DNA from: Halomonas sp. PR-M31
GTDB lineage: Bacteria > Pseudomonadota > Gammaproteobacteria > Pseudomonadales > Halomonadaceae
DNA: 61,554 bases
NCBI RefSeq assembly: GCF_001039575.1
Contig: NZ_JIBT01000063.1
Span: 1-61,554 of the forward strand
Direction: 5' to 3'
How positions within the stretch are numbered: position 1 is the stretch's first letter; the number at the start of each line of letters is the position of its first letter. Of this stretch, positions 23,844 to 33,375 are shown in pieces. A program made the translations under genes and the position numbers. The notes under the pieces were generated by a model. The model had not been told where the DNA came from and searched no databases. It saw nothing but the letters and a program-made list of their open reading frames with translations.

Positions 23844-24014
23844 CTATTGCGAAACAACCTGATCAGGCCGCTTGGCAATAGGCTGGTGGCAGGGCCGCCG
23901 ACCCTTGCGAGAATAGCTGCCCTTGCCCTTCTTGGGTGTTTGCTGCTGCATGCGAAACATCGGTGTGCGCAACGACGCCTTTAGCGCGTTGTCGCGAATT
24001 CTGGATTTCTTCAC
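23844..24014 (-). CDS. arfA: Alternative ribosome-rescue factor ArfA
   Basis: 56 residues from a GTG at 24014, with GGAG nine bases upstream. The sequence SRIRDNALKASLRTPMFRMQ, then KKGKGSYSRKGRR, is the conserved core of ArfA: an IRDNA segment, a short helix, and a basic tail entering the mRNA channel. ArfA recruits RF2 to release ribosomes stalled on non-stop mRNAs when tmRNA is unavailable. In E. coli the arfA message is itself truncated; I see no clear hairpin here that would do this. The gene is too short and unusual in start codon to be found easily, and a longer frame on the same strand (23863-24138) is its shadow. Confidence 0.85.
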   Translation of the reverse strand: MKKSRIRDNALKASLRTPMFRMQQQTPKKGKGSYSRKGRRPCHQPIAKRPDQVVSQ

Positions 24015-24100
24015 GTTCTTTCTCCATTGGTTTTAAGAGGCGAAAACCGAATCGGGTGGGCTCGGTTCCGCCCTTTAGGACAGCCCGCTTGGGCAATGAT

Positions 24101-25324
24101 TCAACCAAACAGCTTGCCGGCAATTCGTAGCCCGGCAATCCAGGTGCCGGCGGCAGAGCCCACGGTGGCCAGTATGAACACCAGCAGCGTGCGGGAAACG
24201 CGATTGCGCCACCAGCCTTTTACATCGGCCACGTCGTGGCGCAGCTGGGCGAAGTCTCGTACCTTGGGCTTACGCAGCGCAAGCTCCACCCCGGCGGCCA
24301 CGAAGCCGGCGCCAATGGTAGGGTTGAGCGAGGTCAGCGGGGCGGCGAAGAAGGTCGCTACCACGGTGAGCGGGTGAGCCAGGGCAATGGCGGCACCAAG
24401 GCCGGAAAGCACGCCATTGATCAGGAACCACTCGCCGATCAGCTGCCAGCCAAGCTCGCTGTCCCGAGAAAATCCGATGGCAAAACCTATTAGTACTAGC
24501 GCCGTGATCAGCCAGGGAATCGCCTTCCACCAGCGTCCACGCTGCGGTGTCGCTTCCAGTTGTTCCCGCTCGGTAGCAGGAGCCTGCGGCAGCGGTTGTT
24601 CGAGGTGCTCCGAAAGGCCCTTGAGGTGCCCGGCGCCAATCACCACCAGCACATTGCGATAGCGATCCTGCGGATTCTCTTCCAACAGGCGCAGGGCCAT
24701 ATAGCGATCTCGTTCGGCAATCAGAGGGGTGTAGAGCGCCTCGGATTGTTCGGCGAACTCATTGAAGGTGGATTCAAGCACGTCGCCTTGCTTGAGCCGT
24801 TCGATGTCTTCGCTGGAAACCTGCTGACGAGACAGCAGGCTGCCGAACAGGCCGGTGATCAACCCCATGCGCTGCCACCAGGGCACGTTGGCATAAACGC
24901 GCTTCAAGGTAGTGCCTACTTCCCGATCGATCAGCAGCAGGGGTAGATCCGCATCGCGGCTTTCATTGACCGCGGCGCGCATCTCGGCCCCGGGTTCGAT
25001 GCCGGATTGCTCTGCCACGCGCTGCTGGAAAGCACCTAAAGCAAGACTCGCCGCCACCATGCCGGCCTTGCCTTGGCGAAAGATCTGGAACAAGTCCTGA
25101 TCCGCCAAGGCGTTGGGGTTGGTCAGGCTCTGATAGCGGGACTCGCACAGCTCGATTGCTACGGCATCGAACTCTCCAGAGCGGATCAGGGCACGGACTT
25201 CCTCGGCGCTGGCCCGGGAAACATGGGCGGTACCCAGCAGGGTGTAGCGGGTATCACCGTTTTCGACGACGCGGCGAGGGCCACGGATGGCGTCCTCGGT
25301 AGTGATAGCCTGGGTATCGGTCAT
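24101..25324 (-). CDS. TraB/PrgY-family membrane protein
   Basis: 407 residues. The N-terminal domain (about 20-240) carries the TraB signatures LLGTAHVS (about 29-36), AIELCESRYQSL and VIGAGHLKGL (about 228-237), thought to form a metal-dependent hydrolase-like site. The C-terminal part has four hydrophobic segments (about 268-285, 300-330, 340-355 and 380-400). Relatives include PrgY, which blocks peptide pheromone in enterococci, and conserved proteins of unknown role in proteobacteria. It is a single gene divergent from the DUF2784 gene. Confidence 0.88.
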   Translation of the reverse strand: MTDTQAITTEDAIRGPRRVVENGDTRYTLLGTAHVSRASAEEVRALIRSGEFDAVAIELCESRYQSLTNPNALADQDLFQIFRQGKAGMVAASLALGAFQQRVAEQSGIEPGAEMRAAVNESRDADLPLLLIDREVGTTLKRVYANVPWWQRMGLITGLFGSLLSRQQVSSEDIERLKQGDVLESTFNEFAEQSEALYTPLIAERDRYMALRLLEENPQDRYRNVLVVIGAGHLKGLSEHLEQPLPQAPATEREQLEATPQRGRWWKAIPWLITALVLIGFAIGFSRDSELGWQLIGEWFLINGVLSGLGAAIALAHPLTVVATFFAAPLTSLNPTIGAGFVAAGVELALRKPKVRDFAQLRHDVADVKGWWRNRVSRTLLVFILATVGSAAGTWIAGLRIAGKLFG

Positions 25325-25448
25325 GAACGCTCGCTTGCAACGGAATCAATCAGGCCGCTAATTATCCATGAAGGGAGCAGGGCAGTCCAAGCACAGTATC
25401 ATCCTGATATTTTGGTAACGGTGTCGCTTAAGTGATAAGGAGAAATCC

Positions 25449-25829
25449 GTGGGCTATCACATTGCCGCCGAGGCGGTTCTGATCCTGCATCTGGCGTTCA
25501 TTCTTTTCGTGGTGCTGGGAGGGCTTGCCGTGCTGCGCTGGCCACGCCTGGCCTGGTGGCACTTGCCGACAGTAGCCTGGGCGGCGGCTCTCGAACTCAA
25601 TGGCTGGATCTGCCCGTTGACCCCACTAGAGAACGCCTTGCTACGTGCTGCTGGAGAGTCCGGCTATGCCGGCGGTTTCATCGAGCATTATCTGATCGCT
25701 GTCATCTATCCAGCGGGGCTGACCCCGGCAATTCAGCTGTGGCTGGGCATCGCTGTGCTGGCCATCAATCTGCCGATCTATGGTTATCTTCTTCTGCGCC
25801 GACTCAGCGGCGCCAGAAGGCCGGGGTAA
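25449..25829 (+). CDS. DUF2784 family inner-membrane protein
   Basis: 126 residues from a GTG start with AAGGAG 7 bases upstream. Three or four transmembrane helices (about 8-28, 36-52, 88-115). The motif WHLPTVAWAAALELNGWICP, then LTPLENALLR, is the hallmark of DUF2784, a family without known function. Its 3' end overlaps that of trkH by 26 bases in convergent orientation. Confidence 0.85.
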   Translation: MGYHIAAEAVLILHLAFILFVVLGGLAVLRWPRLAWWHLPTVAWAAALELNGWICPLTPLENALLRAAGESGYAGGFIEHYLIAVIYPAGLTPAIQLWLGIAVLAINLPIYGYLLLRRLSGARRPG

Positions 25830-27252
25830 ACAGCACGAGTACGGTGAAAATCTCAAGGCGCCCTAATACCATGGCGATCACTAGTATCCACTTGGCGGCA
25901 GCCGGGATGTTGCCATAGTGATTGGCGACCCCGCCGAGGCCAGGGCCTAGGTTGTTGAGAGCAGAGCCCACTGCGGACCAGGCGGTGACCTGATCGAGCC
26001 CCGTCGCCAGCATGCCCACCAGCATGAGGAAAAACAGCATCACATAGACGGAGAAAAATCCCCATACCGCCTGGGAGACGCTGTCCGTCACGCGCATCTT
26101 GCCCACCTTGATCGAGATGACCGCGCTGGGATGAATCAAACGCAGCACTTCCCGCATGCCTTGTTTTAAAATCAGCAGAATACGGATCACCTTCATGCCG
26201 CCCCCGGCAGAGCCTGAGCAGGCGCCGACAAAGGCAGCGATGAATAGCATGAAGGGCAGGGCGCCAGGCCAGATCGAGAAGTCCGCAACGCCAAAACCCG
26301 CGGTGCTGGCGATAGAGACGGTCTCGAACAGACCGTGACGCACCCCGGTCATGTCGCTGTAGGTGCCGCTGACCAGCAGTGTGACGATGGTTGTAATGCT
26401 GAGCAGGGCCAGAAACAGAAGAAAGAAGCGAAATTCCGGGTCCTGCAGGTACTGGCCCAACCGCTTTTCTCGCCATACGGCGAAATGCAGCCCGAAGCTG
26501 ATCGAAGAGAGGATCATGAAGACGACGCAGATCAGCTCGATGGCGGCGCTGTCGAAATAGCCGATGCTGGCGTCATAGGTTGAAAAGCCGCCGATGGCCA
26601 CCGTCGAGAAGCTGTGGCCGATGGCGTCGAACCAGTTCATACCTGCCATCCAGTAGGCCAGAAAGCAGGTCAGGGTCAGTGCGGCATAGATGTACCACAG
26701 TGCTTTGGCGGTCTCGGTGATGCGCGGGGTCAGCTTGGAGTCCTTGAGCGGGCCGGGAATCTCGGTGCGATAGAGCTGCATGCCGCCGATACCCAGGGTC
26801 GGCAGAATGGCAACCGCCAGTACCACGATCCCCATGCCGCCCAGCCACTGCAGCTGCTGGCGGTAATAGCGAATGGAATCCGGCAACAGGTCGATGCCGG
26901 TGATCACCGTGGCGCCGGTGGTGGTCAGCCCGGAGAAAGACTCGAAAATCGCATCGGTCCAGGACAGCGCCGGGTCGCTTGCAAACATCAAGGGCAAAGA
27001 GCCGAACAGCCCCAGTACGCTCCAGAACATTACCGTGATCAAAAATCCGTCCCGGGTGCGCAGCTCCTTGCGGGCGCTATGATTGGGGGCATAAAGCACC
27101 GCACCAGTGACGAAGGTGATGGCCATGGCAATGACAAAGGCATCCCACACCGTGTCGTTGAATAGCAGCGAAATCAGAATGGGCGGGACCAGGGTCAGGC
27201 TGAATACCATCAGCAGAAGCCCGAGAATGCGCAGCGTAACGCGTAGGCTCAT
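25804..27252 (-). CDS. trkH: Potassium uptake channel subunit TrkH
   Basis: 482 residues with about ten membrane helices. Four pore loops typical of the TrkH/KtrB family are visible: SGLTTTGATV, STVAIGGFSTYD, SIASTAGFGVAD and LNNLGPGLGGVA. TrkH forms the K+-conducting pore and is gated by the cytosolic ring TrkA encoded immediately upstream (46-base gap). K+ uptake is central to osmoadaptation in halophiles, which fits the proposed host. Confidence 0.95.
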   Translation of the reverse strand: MSLRVTLRILGLLLMVFSLTLVPPILISLLFNDTVWDAFVIAMAITFVTGAVLYAPNHSARKELRTRDGFLITVMFWSVLGLFGSLPLMFASDPALSWTDAIFESFSGLTTTGATVITGIDLLPDSIRYYRQQLQWLGGMGIVVLAVAILPTLGIGGMQLYRTEIPGPLKDSKLTPRITETAKALWYIYAALTLTCFLAYWMAGMNWFDAIGHSFSTVAIGGFSTYDASIGYFDSAAIELICVVFMILSSISFGLHFAVWREKRLGQYLQDPEFRFFLLFLALLSITTIVTLLVSGTYSDMTGVRHGLFETVSIASTAGFGVADFSIWPGALPFMLFIAAFVGACSGSAGGGMKVIRILLILKQGMREVLRLIHPSAVISIKVGKMRVTDSVSQAVWGFFSVYVMLFFLMLVGMLATGLDQVTAWSAVGSALNNLGPGLGGVANHYGNIPAAAKWILVIAMVLGRLEIFTVLVLFTPAFWRR

Positions 27253-27298
27253 GAGTCAGCGGTTCCTGCTGCGTAAGACATTTTTTTCATACCGACTC

Positions 27299-28672
27299 TT
27301 AGAAGAAGGACAGACCAACCTGGAACAGGCGCTCCACATCGCGAATACGACGCTTGTCGATCACGAACAAGATGACGTGATCCCCGGCTTCGATTACCAC
27401 ATCGTCGTGAGCGATCAACACTTCCTTGCCTCGGACCACGGCGCCGATGGTGGTGCCTGCAGGCAGGTCGATCTCATCGATGGTTCGCCCAATGACTTTC
27501 GATGAACGGGAGTCGCCGTGAGCAATGGCCTCGATCGCCTCTGCCGCCCCGCGTCGCAGGGAGTGAACGTTGACGATGTCGCCGCGACGCACATGGGTCA
27601 GCAGGCCGCCAATGGTGGACTGCTGGGGCGAGATGGCAATATCGATCTCGCCCCCTTGGACCAAGTCCACGTAGGCGGCGTTGTTGATCAGGGTCAGCAC
27701 CTTCTTGGCCCCCAGGCGCTTGGCCAGCATCGACGACATGATGTTGACCTCGTCATCGTTGGTAAGCGCGCAGAAGATATCGCAATCCTCGATGTTTTCC
27801 TCGATCAGCAGACGTTTGCTGGTGGCGCTGCCATGTAGCACCACGGTGCGATCAAGGCGTTCGGAAAGAAGACTGCAGCGTTCCAGATCCCGCTCAATGA
27901 TCTTGATCTGATGGCTGTGCTCGAGCTGCTCCGCCAGGCGCTGGCCGATGTTACCGCCTCCGGCGATGATGATGCGACGAAAGTCCCGCTCGATCTTGCG
28001 AAGCTCGCTCATGACCGCGCGAATATCCCGCCGGGCAGCAATGAAGAATACCTCGTCATCCGCCTCGATGACCGTGTCGCCCCGGGGAATGATCGGGCGA
28101 TTCTGGCGGTAGATAGCGGCGACCCGGGTATCGACATTGGGCATGTGGCGGCGCAGGAACCCCAGCTCCTGACCCACCAGCGGGCCGCCATAATAAGCCT
28201 TGACCGCGACCAGCTGGGCTTGGCCGCCGGCGAACTCGAGCACCTGCAGCGCCCCGGGATAGACGATCAGACGCCGGATGTGGTCGGTGACCACCTGCTC
28301 CGGGCTGATCAGCACATCCACCGGTATCGCTTCGTTGGAAAACAGCCCCTTGCGGGTCAGGTAGGCAGCGGCGCGTACCCGGGCAATCTTGGTTGGGGTG
28401 CGAAACAGCGTATGGGCCACCTGACAGGCGATCATGTTGACTTCGTCGGAATTGGTCACCGCAATCAGCATGTCCGCGTCCTCGCAGCCCGCCTGGCGCA
28501 GCACCATCGGGTAGGAGGCGGAGCCGGTCACGGTGCGAATATCCAGGCGGTTGTGCAACTCGCGCAGGCGTACCGTATCCGTATCGACGACGGTGATGTC
28601 GTTTTCTTCATGCGCCAGATGCTCGGCCAGGGTGCCGCCAACTTGGCCGGCGCCCAGGATGATAATCTTCAT
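27299..28672 (-). CDS. trkA: Trk system regulatory subunit TrkA
   Basis: 457 residues with two RCK units. The first Rossmann fold has [16 protein letters not shown] (about 4-19). The second has [17 protein letters not shown] (about 235-251). Each is followed by a TrkA_C domain. TrkA binds NAD(H)/ATP and gates TrkH. It lies directly upstream of trkH on the minus strand, and the genes further upstream are dodecin, rsmB, fmt and def, a common gammaproteobacterial order. Confidence 0.96.
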   Translation of the reverse strand: MKIIILGAGQVGGTLAEHLAHEENDITVVDTDTVRLRELHNRLDIRTVTGSASYPMVLRQAGCEDADMLIAVTNSDEVNMIACQVAHTLFRTPTKIARVRAAAYLTRKGLFSNEAIPVDVLISPEQVVTDHIRRLIVYPGALQVLEFAGGQAQLVAVKAYYGGPLVGQELGFLRRHMPNVDTRVAAIYRQNRPIIPRGDTVIEADDEVFFIAARRDIRAVMSELRKIERDFRRIIIAGGGNIGQRLAEQLEHSHQIKIIERDLERCSLLSERLDRTVVLHGSATSKRLLIEENIEDCDIFCALTNDDEVNIMSSMLAKRLGAKKVLTLINNAAYVDLVQGGEIDIAISPQQSTIGGLLTHVRRGDIVNVHSLRRGAAEAIEAIAHGDSRSSKVIGRTIDEIDLPAGTTIGAVVRGKEVLIAHDDVVIEAGDHVILFVIDKRRIRDVERLFQVGLSFF

Positions 28673-28747
28673 CGATGATGGATCCGCCCGGGATGAGTCT
28701 TTTGTGAGGCGCTAGCATAAACCAGCGAGGCAGGTGAAAGACAGGGT

Positions 28748-28771
28748 TCGGACCCGGCAAACCGGGTCCGA
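28748..28771 (-). terminator. Hairpin after the dodecin gene
   Basis: TCGGACCCGG (28748-28757) and CCGGGTCCGA (28762-28771) form a perfect 10-bp stem with a 4-base loop, 11 bases past the dodecin stop on the minus strand. The downstream T content is modest, so termination may be partial. Confidence 0.65.
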
Positions 28772-28782
28772 GGAGAGGAACA

Positions 28783-28989
28783 TCAGTCCAGGGTGATACC
28801 GACCTTGACGGTTACCTGCCAATGGGCAATGCGACCGTGTTCGATATGACCTCGGGTTTCGGTCACCTCGAACCAGCGCATGTCGTGCAGGGATTCATTG
28901 GCCTTGGCCAAGGCCTGCTCGACGGCATCCTCGATTCCCTTGGGGGATGAGCCGGTGAGTTCAATCTTCTTGTAGATGTGGCTGGGCAT
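28783..28989 (-). CDS. Dodecin (flavin-binding/storage protein)
   Basis: 68 residues from the ATG at 28989 with GGAGC upstream. The sequence [45 protein letters not shown] and [11 protein letters not shown] is the dodecin pattern. Dodecamers bind flavins or CoA; the Trp in the MRWFEV strand stacks on the flavin. It is a single gene with its own hairpin downstream. Confidence 0.93.
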   Translation of the reverse strand: MPSHIYKKIELTGSSPKGIEDAVEQALAKANESLHDMRWFEVTETRGHIEHGRIAHWQVTVKVGITLD

Positions 28990-29090
28990 GAAACGGCTCC
29001 TGTGCCGATATGAAGAGATGTCAGAATGCGGGCTAACCATGCAGTGCCTTGTGCACCATTACAATGATAGGTGGTTTCCTTGAGCTCGCC

Positions 29091-30400
29091 TTACGCCATC
29101 TTGACTAGGCGTGCGTAGAAGAAGCCGTCATGACCACCGACAACCGGCAACAGCTGGCGACCTACCCCCGCTGCTCGCCCCCAGCTGACGTCGCCAGGTG
29201 TGGTTGCCTTGGCGTCATCGGTGCGCTCAAGAAACGCATCGATGGCATCCGCGTTCTCTTCCGGTATGACCGAACAGGTGGCATAAACCAGCGTGCCCCC
29301 GGGGGCCAGGGTTTGCCACAGCGTATTCAGCATGCGCCCCTGCAGGCTCGCCAGGTCGCGTATGTCCGAGGGACGGCGTAGCCGTTTGATATCCGGATGA
29401 CGTCGGATGACGCCGCTACCGGAGCAGGGCGCGTCGAGCAGGATGGCATCGAAGGGAGCGCCATCCCACCAATCCAGGGTACTGGCATCCGCGTGCTTGA
29501 GCCGCGCCTTGAGATTCAGCCGCTTGAGGGTTGCATTGACCCGGCCCAGACGCACTGCGTCGTTGTCCAGGGCAGTCAGGTTGATATCGAAGGATTCAAG
29601 CAGATGAGCGGTCTTGCCTCCTGGAGCGCAGCAGGCATCCAGCACCCTGCGTCGGGCCGATCGTTCAGTGCGGGAGCCAAAAGCTCTGCAGCCAGCTGTG
29701 CGGCTTCGTCCTGTACGCTCGCCTCGCCTTCGGCAAACCCAGGCAGTTCATTGATATCGCAGGGCTCTGCCAGGGTTACACCGTTCGGTGCGTGTTCACA
29801 GCGGGTGGCGCTCTTGTCGATGGCTTCCAGGCGCGTCAGATACTCATCGCGACTGCCAAGACGACGGTTGATTCGCAGGGTCATGGGACCGGGGTGGTTG
29901 TTGGCTTCGGCAATCGTTTGCCAGTCCTCGGGCCAGGCCTGACGCAGCGTCTTGAGCAGCCAGGCAGGATGCAGCCAGACAGTGCTGGGATCGCGATCTA
30001 CCTTGGCCTGCAGCTCGTCTGTTTCGCGCTGCAAGCGGCGCAAACAGCCATTGAGCACCCGAGTCGCCCACTCTTTATTCAGCAGACGCGCGGCACCGGC
30101 GGTTTCACCCACCGCCGCATGGGCTGGAACACGCAGATAAAGCAGCTGATAGATACCCAGCAACAGCAGTGCCTGCACATCCACGTCCCTGGCCTTGAAA
30201 GGACTGCGCAGAAGCTCATTGGCCAGCGCCTCGAGCCGAGGCAGGGTGCGACATACCCCATAGCTCAGGGCACGCAGGAAGGCGCGATCCCGGGCCGGCA
30301 CCGCGCCGTCGTCGAGGCTTGCAAGGGACCCCTTGCCGGTGAGGACTGGCACCAGCGCGCGCGGCAACGGCGCGAACGCCCTGACCGCTGGGGGCATCAT
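29091..30400 (-). CDS. rsmB: 16S rRNA (cytosine-967-C5)-methyltransferase RsmB (single-base frameshift near 29648)
   Basis: Two frames together encode about 436 residues. The N-terminal half is a NusB-like RNA-binding domain. The C-terminal half has the SAM motif [31 protein letters not shown] with one catalytic Cys and [15 protein letters not shown] with the other. The frame breaks within ALNDRPDA, where one base is missing in or next to a GGG run (29645-29650); restoring it gives [13 protein letters not shown]. It directly follows fmt. The rest is intact, so a sequencing error is likelier than a pseudogene. Confidence 0.92.
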
Positions 30401-31396
30401 TCATTCATGCGTCTCCTGAGCAGTATTGCCAAGGCGCGATCCCGGCGCAAAACGCTCGGCTTTGGCATTGAGCAGTTCTTGCGCGGTCAGCGCCTTGCCG
30501 CCGGGCAGCTGTGCCCGGGTCACTCGCAATACCTGGGTCCCCTTTGGGCCGCAGGCGATACGCAGCGCATCCGGCGCTGACGTCAATAATGTGCCGGATT
30601 GGCTCGTCTGGTGTGAAGCGTCCGGATTGCCTTCTTCCGGTTCGGCCAGCCAGAGCCGTAACGGCTGATCATTCAGAGTCGTCCAGGCGACCGGCCAGGG
30701 GTTGAACGCTCGAATGCGTCGGGCCAGCGCCTGGGCAGAGCAGGTGAAGTCGAGCTGCGCTTCAGCCTTGGATAGCTTATGAGCATAGGTTGCGCCTTCC
30801 GCAGGCTGTGGCGTCGGTATGAGCTTGCCGGCCATTAAGTCATCCAGGGCGGTGACGATCGCCTCGCCCCCGAGCTGTGCCAGGCGATCATGCAGCTCAC
30901 CGCCGGTGGTGGTCGCTTCGATGGGCGTGTTGCGAGTCAAAAGCATGGCGCCGGTGTCGAGCCCGGCATCCATCTGCATGATGGTGATGCCGGATTCGCT
31001 GTCACCGGCGTCGATGGCGCGCTGAATCGGGGCGGCTCCGCGCCAGCGAGGTAGTAGCGAGGCATGCACGTTGAGACAACCCAGGCGAGGCGTATCGAGT
31101 ACCGTTTGAGGCAGGATCAGACCGTAGGCTGCCACCACCATGACGTCCGCCTCGAGAGCGGCCAAGGCTTGCTGGGCATCGGTCTCTTTCAAAGAAACGG
31201 GTTGATACACGGGGATATCATGCTCAAGGGCCAGCGCCTTGACCGGGCTGGGCGTCAGCTTGCGCCCTCGACCGGCGGGACGATCGGGCTGGGTATAAAC
31301 AGCGATAATTTCATGAACGCTGCCAACCAGCGCTTGCAGACTGGCGGCAGCGAAGTCCGGGGTGCCGGCGAATATCACTCGCAGGGAACGCGACAT
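30401..31396 (-). CDS. fmt: Methionyl-tRNA formyltransferase
   Basis: 331 residues. RVIFAGTPDFAAASLQAL at the N-terminus, PDRPAGRGRKLTPSPVK, and the folate-binding/catalytic region LNVHASLLPRWRGAAPIQRA are diagnostic. The C-terminal tRNA-binding domain (from about 210) is present. It formylates initiator Met-tRNA. Its stop codon abuts the rsmB start. A strong hairpin (31463-31485) separates it from def, its usual partner. Confidence 0.97.
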   Translation of the reverse strand: MSRSLRVIFAGTPDFAAASLQALVGSVHEIIAVYTQPDRPAGRGRKLTPSPVKALALEHDIPVYQPVSLKETDAQQALAALEADVMVVAAYGLILPQTVLDTPRLGCLNVHASLLPRWRGAAPIQRAIDAGDSESGITIMQMDAGLDTGAMLLTRNTPIEATTTGGELHDRLAQLGGEAIVTALDDLMAGKLIPTPQPAEGATYAHKLSKAEAQLDFTCSAQALARRIRAFNPWPVAWTTLNDQPLRLWLAEPEEGNPDASHQTSQSGTLLTSAPDALRIACGPKGTQVLRVTRAQLPGGKALTAQELLNAKAERFAPGSRLGNTAQETHE

Positions 31397-31462
31397 CAGA
31401 ATCGTCCGTGATGAAGAAGCAGATGCCTAATGATAACGGAGCAAGGGAAGGACTAAAACGTC

Positions 31463-31485
31463 AAAGGCCGGATCGACCGGCCTTT
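31463..31485 (-). terminator. Hairpin between def and fmt
   Basis: AAAGGCCGG (31463-31471) and CCGGCCTTT (31477-31485) form a perfect 9-bp stem with a 5-base loop, with A and T tracts on the two sides, so it could act in both directions. On the minus strand it lies 47 bases after def and 66 bases before fmt, followed by GACGTTTTAG. It would reduce read-through from def into fmt. Confidence 0.65.
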
Positions 31486-31532
31486 AAAACTAAAGGAGAA
31501 CAATGAGGCTGAAGGAGAGACAGGAAAAAGGA

Positions 31533-32045
31533 TCAAGCGTCCTGCATTTGCCGATGACGCTTTTGCATCTTCTTCATTATCCGTTCGCGTTTCAGAGGCG
31601 AAAGATAATCCACGAACAGCACGCCTTCGAGATGATCCTGTTCGTGCTGAATGCAGTGAGCAAGCAAGCCGTCCGCCTCAAGCTCGTAAGGCTTGCCATC
31701 ACGATCCAGCGCCTTGAGATGAACCCGCAAGGCACGCGGTACATCCGCATAGTACTCAGGGATAGAGAGACAGCCTTCCTGCATGGGCTCACGTTCATCG
31801 CCGATCGGCGTGTACTCGGGGTTGATCAGGACCAGCGGCTGGGTGCGATCTTCGCTGACATCCATGACGATCACACGCCGGTGCACATCCACCTGAGTCG
31901 CTGCCAGCCCAATGCCGTTGGCGGCGTACATGGTTTCGAGCATGTCGTCGACCAGGGTCGATATTTCGCCGTCGACGACGTCGACCGGCGTTGCCTTTGT
32001 GCGCAGTCGCTCATCGGGAAATTCGAGAATCTCTAACTTGGCCAT
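31533..32045 (-). CDS. def: Peptide deformylase
   Basis: 170 residues. The three signature motifs are visible: GIGLAATQ (about 44-51), EGCLSIPE (about 88-95) with the metal-binding Cys, and [12 protein letters not shown] (about 131-142) supplying the HExxH-like pattern QHEQDH. It removes the N-formyl group from new proteins. It is divergent from the LysM gene and upstream of fmt on the same strand. Confidence 0.96.
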   Translation of the reverse strand: MAKLEILEFPDERLRTKATPVDVVDGEISTLVDDMLETMYAANGIGLAATQVDVHRRVIVMDVSEDRTQPLVLINPEYTPIGDEREPMQEGCLSIPEYYADVPRALRVHLKALDRDGKPYELEADGLLAHCIQHEQDHLEGVLFVDYLSPLKRERIMKKMQKRHRQMQDA

Positions 32046-32273
32046 GGCGTTGGAAATACCGTTATCCGGTGGTACGAAAATATAGGCTCATTGTAAGACG
32101 ATTCATTCACCAGCAGAACCGTCTAGTCGCTCATGAACGCAATAGTATCAAACTATCGGGAAACTTGGCCGATATGTCTTTCATGTGCTGTTCGGTTTGA
32201 GGAAGCATCGCGTTCTTGGACCGCACGAAAACCAAAAGTTCTGAAACGCGGAACACATAGCAGAGCGCAGGAT

Positions 32274-33371
32274 ATGCAAAAGACAAAGAACAAGGCCAAG
32301 TGGCATCGACGCCTGTCTGGGTGGTCGCTGGGTGCAGCCTGCATGGCGCTCTTGTCGCCGACACAGGCCGCGTTGAAAGAAGATATCCGCAGCGATGCGC
32401 CCCAGCGCTACGAAGTCGTCAAGGGCGATACCCTGTGGGATATTTCTGGGCGATTTCTCAAGTATCCTTGGCAATGGCCCGAGCTGTGGGAAGTCAATGC
32501 TCAGATCGCCAATCCTCATCTGATCTATCCCGGGGATAGCGTCTATCTCTATTACCGTGACGGGCGGCCTTATCTTGGCCTTGAGCGTGACGATGAAGAC
32601 GTGCTGCGGCTCTCGCCCCAGGTGCGTTCCATTTCAGCGCGGGACGCCATCGCACCCTTGCCCTGGGATATCGTGCGCAGCTTCCTGGAGGGTAATCGGA
32701 TCGTTAGCCCCGATGACGTCGATAGCGTGCCCTATGTGCTGGCTGGGGACGATCGCCGCATTCTCAGTGGCGCCGGCGATCGGCTTTATGTGCGCGGTGA
32801 ATTGCCGGCAGGACGGTACTATGGGCTCTATCGTCCTGGGCAGCGCTACCTGGACCCGGATACCGGCGAGTTTTTGGGGCTTGAAATGGAAACCCTGGGC
32901 GAAACGCGGTTTCTGCGTCAGGAAAACGACATCACGCTGCTGGAGGTAACGTCGTCGCGCCAGGAGATTCGCCCGGGGGACAAGGTGCTGCCCTTGGAAA
33001 GACTGCCGGCGACGTCGGAGTTCCAACCCAGCGCCGCGCCTTATACGAGTGAGGGGCAGATCCTGGCGGTGCCCGGCGGCGTGCGCTATATCGGTCGCCT
33101 GGATGTAGTGGCGCTGGATCTAGGACGCCGTGATGGACTCACGCCCGGAGACGTGCTGGCGGTCGAACAGCTCGGTGAGACGGTGGTCGATCCGGTCACC
33201 GAGCAGACATTGCGCTTGCCCGGGGAGGACGCCGGCCTATTGATGGTGTTCTACACCTACGAACGTATCAGCTATGCCCTGGTCATGCAGGCCAGTCGCA
33301 GTCTGGCGGTGGGTGATCGCGTTCATGCACCGGCGGATGACGCTCTGGTCGCGCGTCTAGGGCTGCACTGA
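32274..33371 (+). CDS. Secreted LysM-domain protein
   Basis: 365 residues from the ATG at 32274 (CAGGA just upstream); upstream in-frame starts lie in the divergent promoter region. A signal peptide (about 1-33) is followed by a LysM domain (YEVVKGDTLWDISGRFL, then WPELWEVNAQIANPHLIYPG, about 42-90). The long C-terminal region has no recognised domain. Its gene is classically found between def and dprA in gammaproteobacteria and is presumed to bind peptidoglycan. It is the first gene of the lysM-dprA-tsaC-hemF-aroE series. Confidence 0.9.
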   Translation: MQKTKNKAKWHRRLSGWSLGAACMALLSPTQAALKEDIRSDAPQRYEVVKGDTLWDISGRFLKYPWQWPELWEVNAQIANPHLIYPGDSVYLYYRDGRPYLGLERDDEDVLRLSPQVRSISARDAIAPLPWDIVRSFLEGNRIVSPDDVDSVPYVLAGDDRRILSGAGDRLYVRGELPAGRYYGLYRPGQRYLDPDTGEFLGLEMETLGETRFLRQENDITLLEVTSSRQEIRPGDKVLPLERLPATSEFQPSAAPYTSEGQILAVPGGVRYIGRLDVVALDLGRRDGLTPGDVLAVEQLGETVVDPVTEQTLRLPGEDAGLLMVFYTYERISYALVMQASRSLAVGDRVHAPADDALVARLGLH

Positions 33372-33375
33372 CAAC

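Noticed and set aside
23863-24138. Minus-strand frame of 91 codons overlapping arfA
   Set aside because: The frame used by arfA gives the conserved ArfA core with a GTG start and GGAG; this one has no recognisable sequence.
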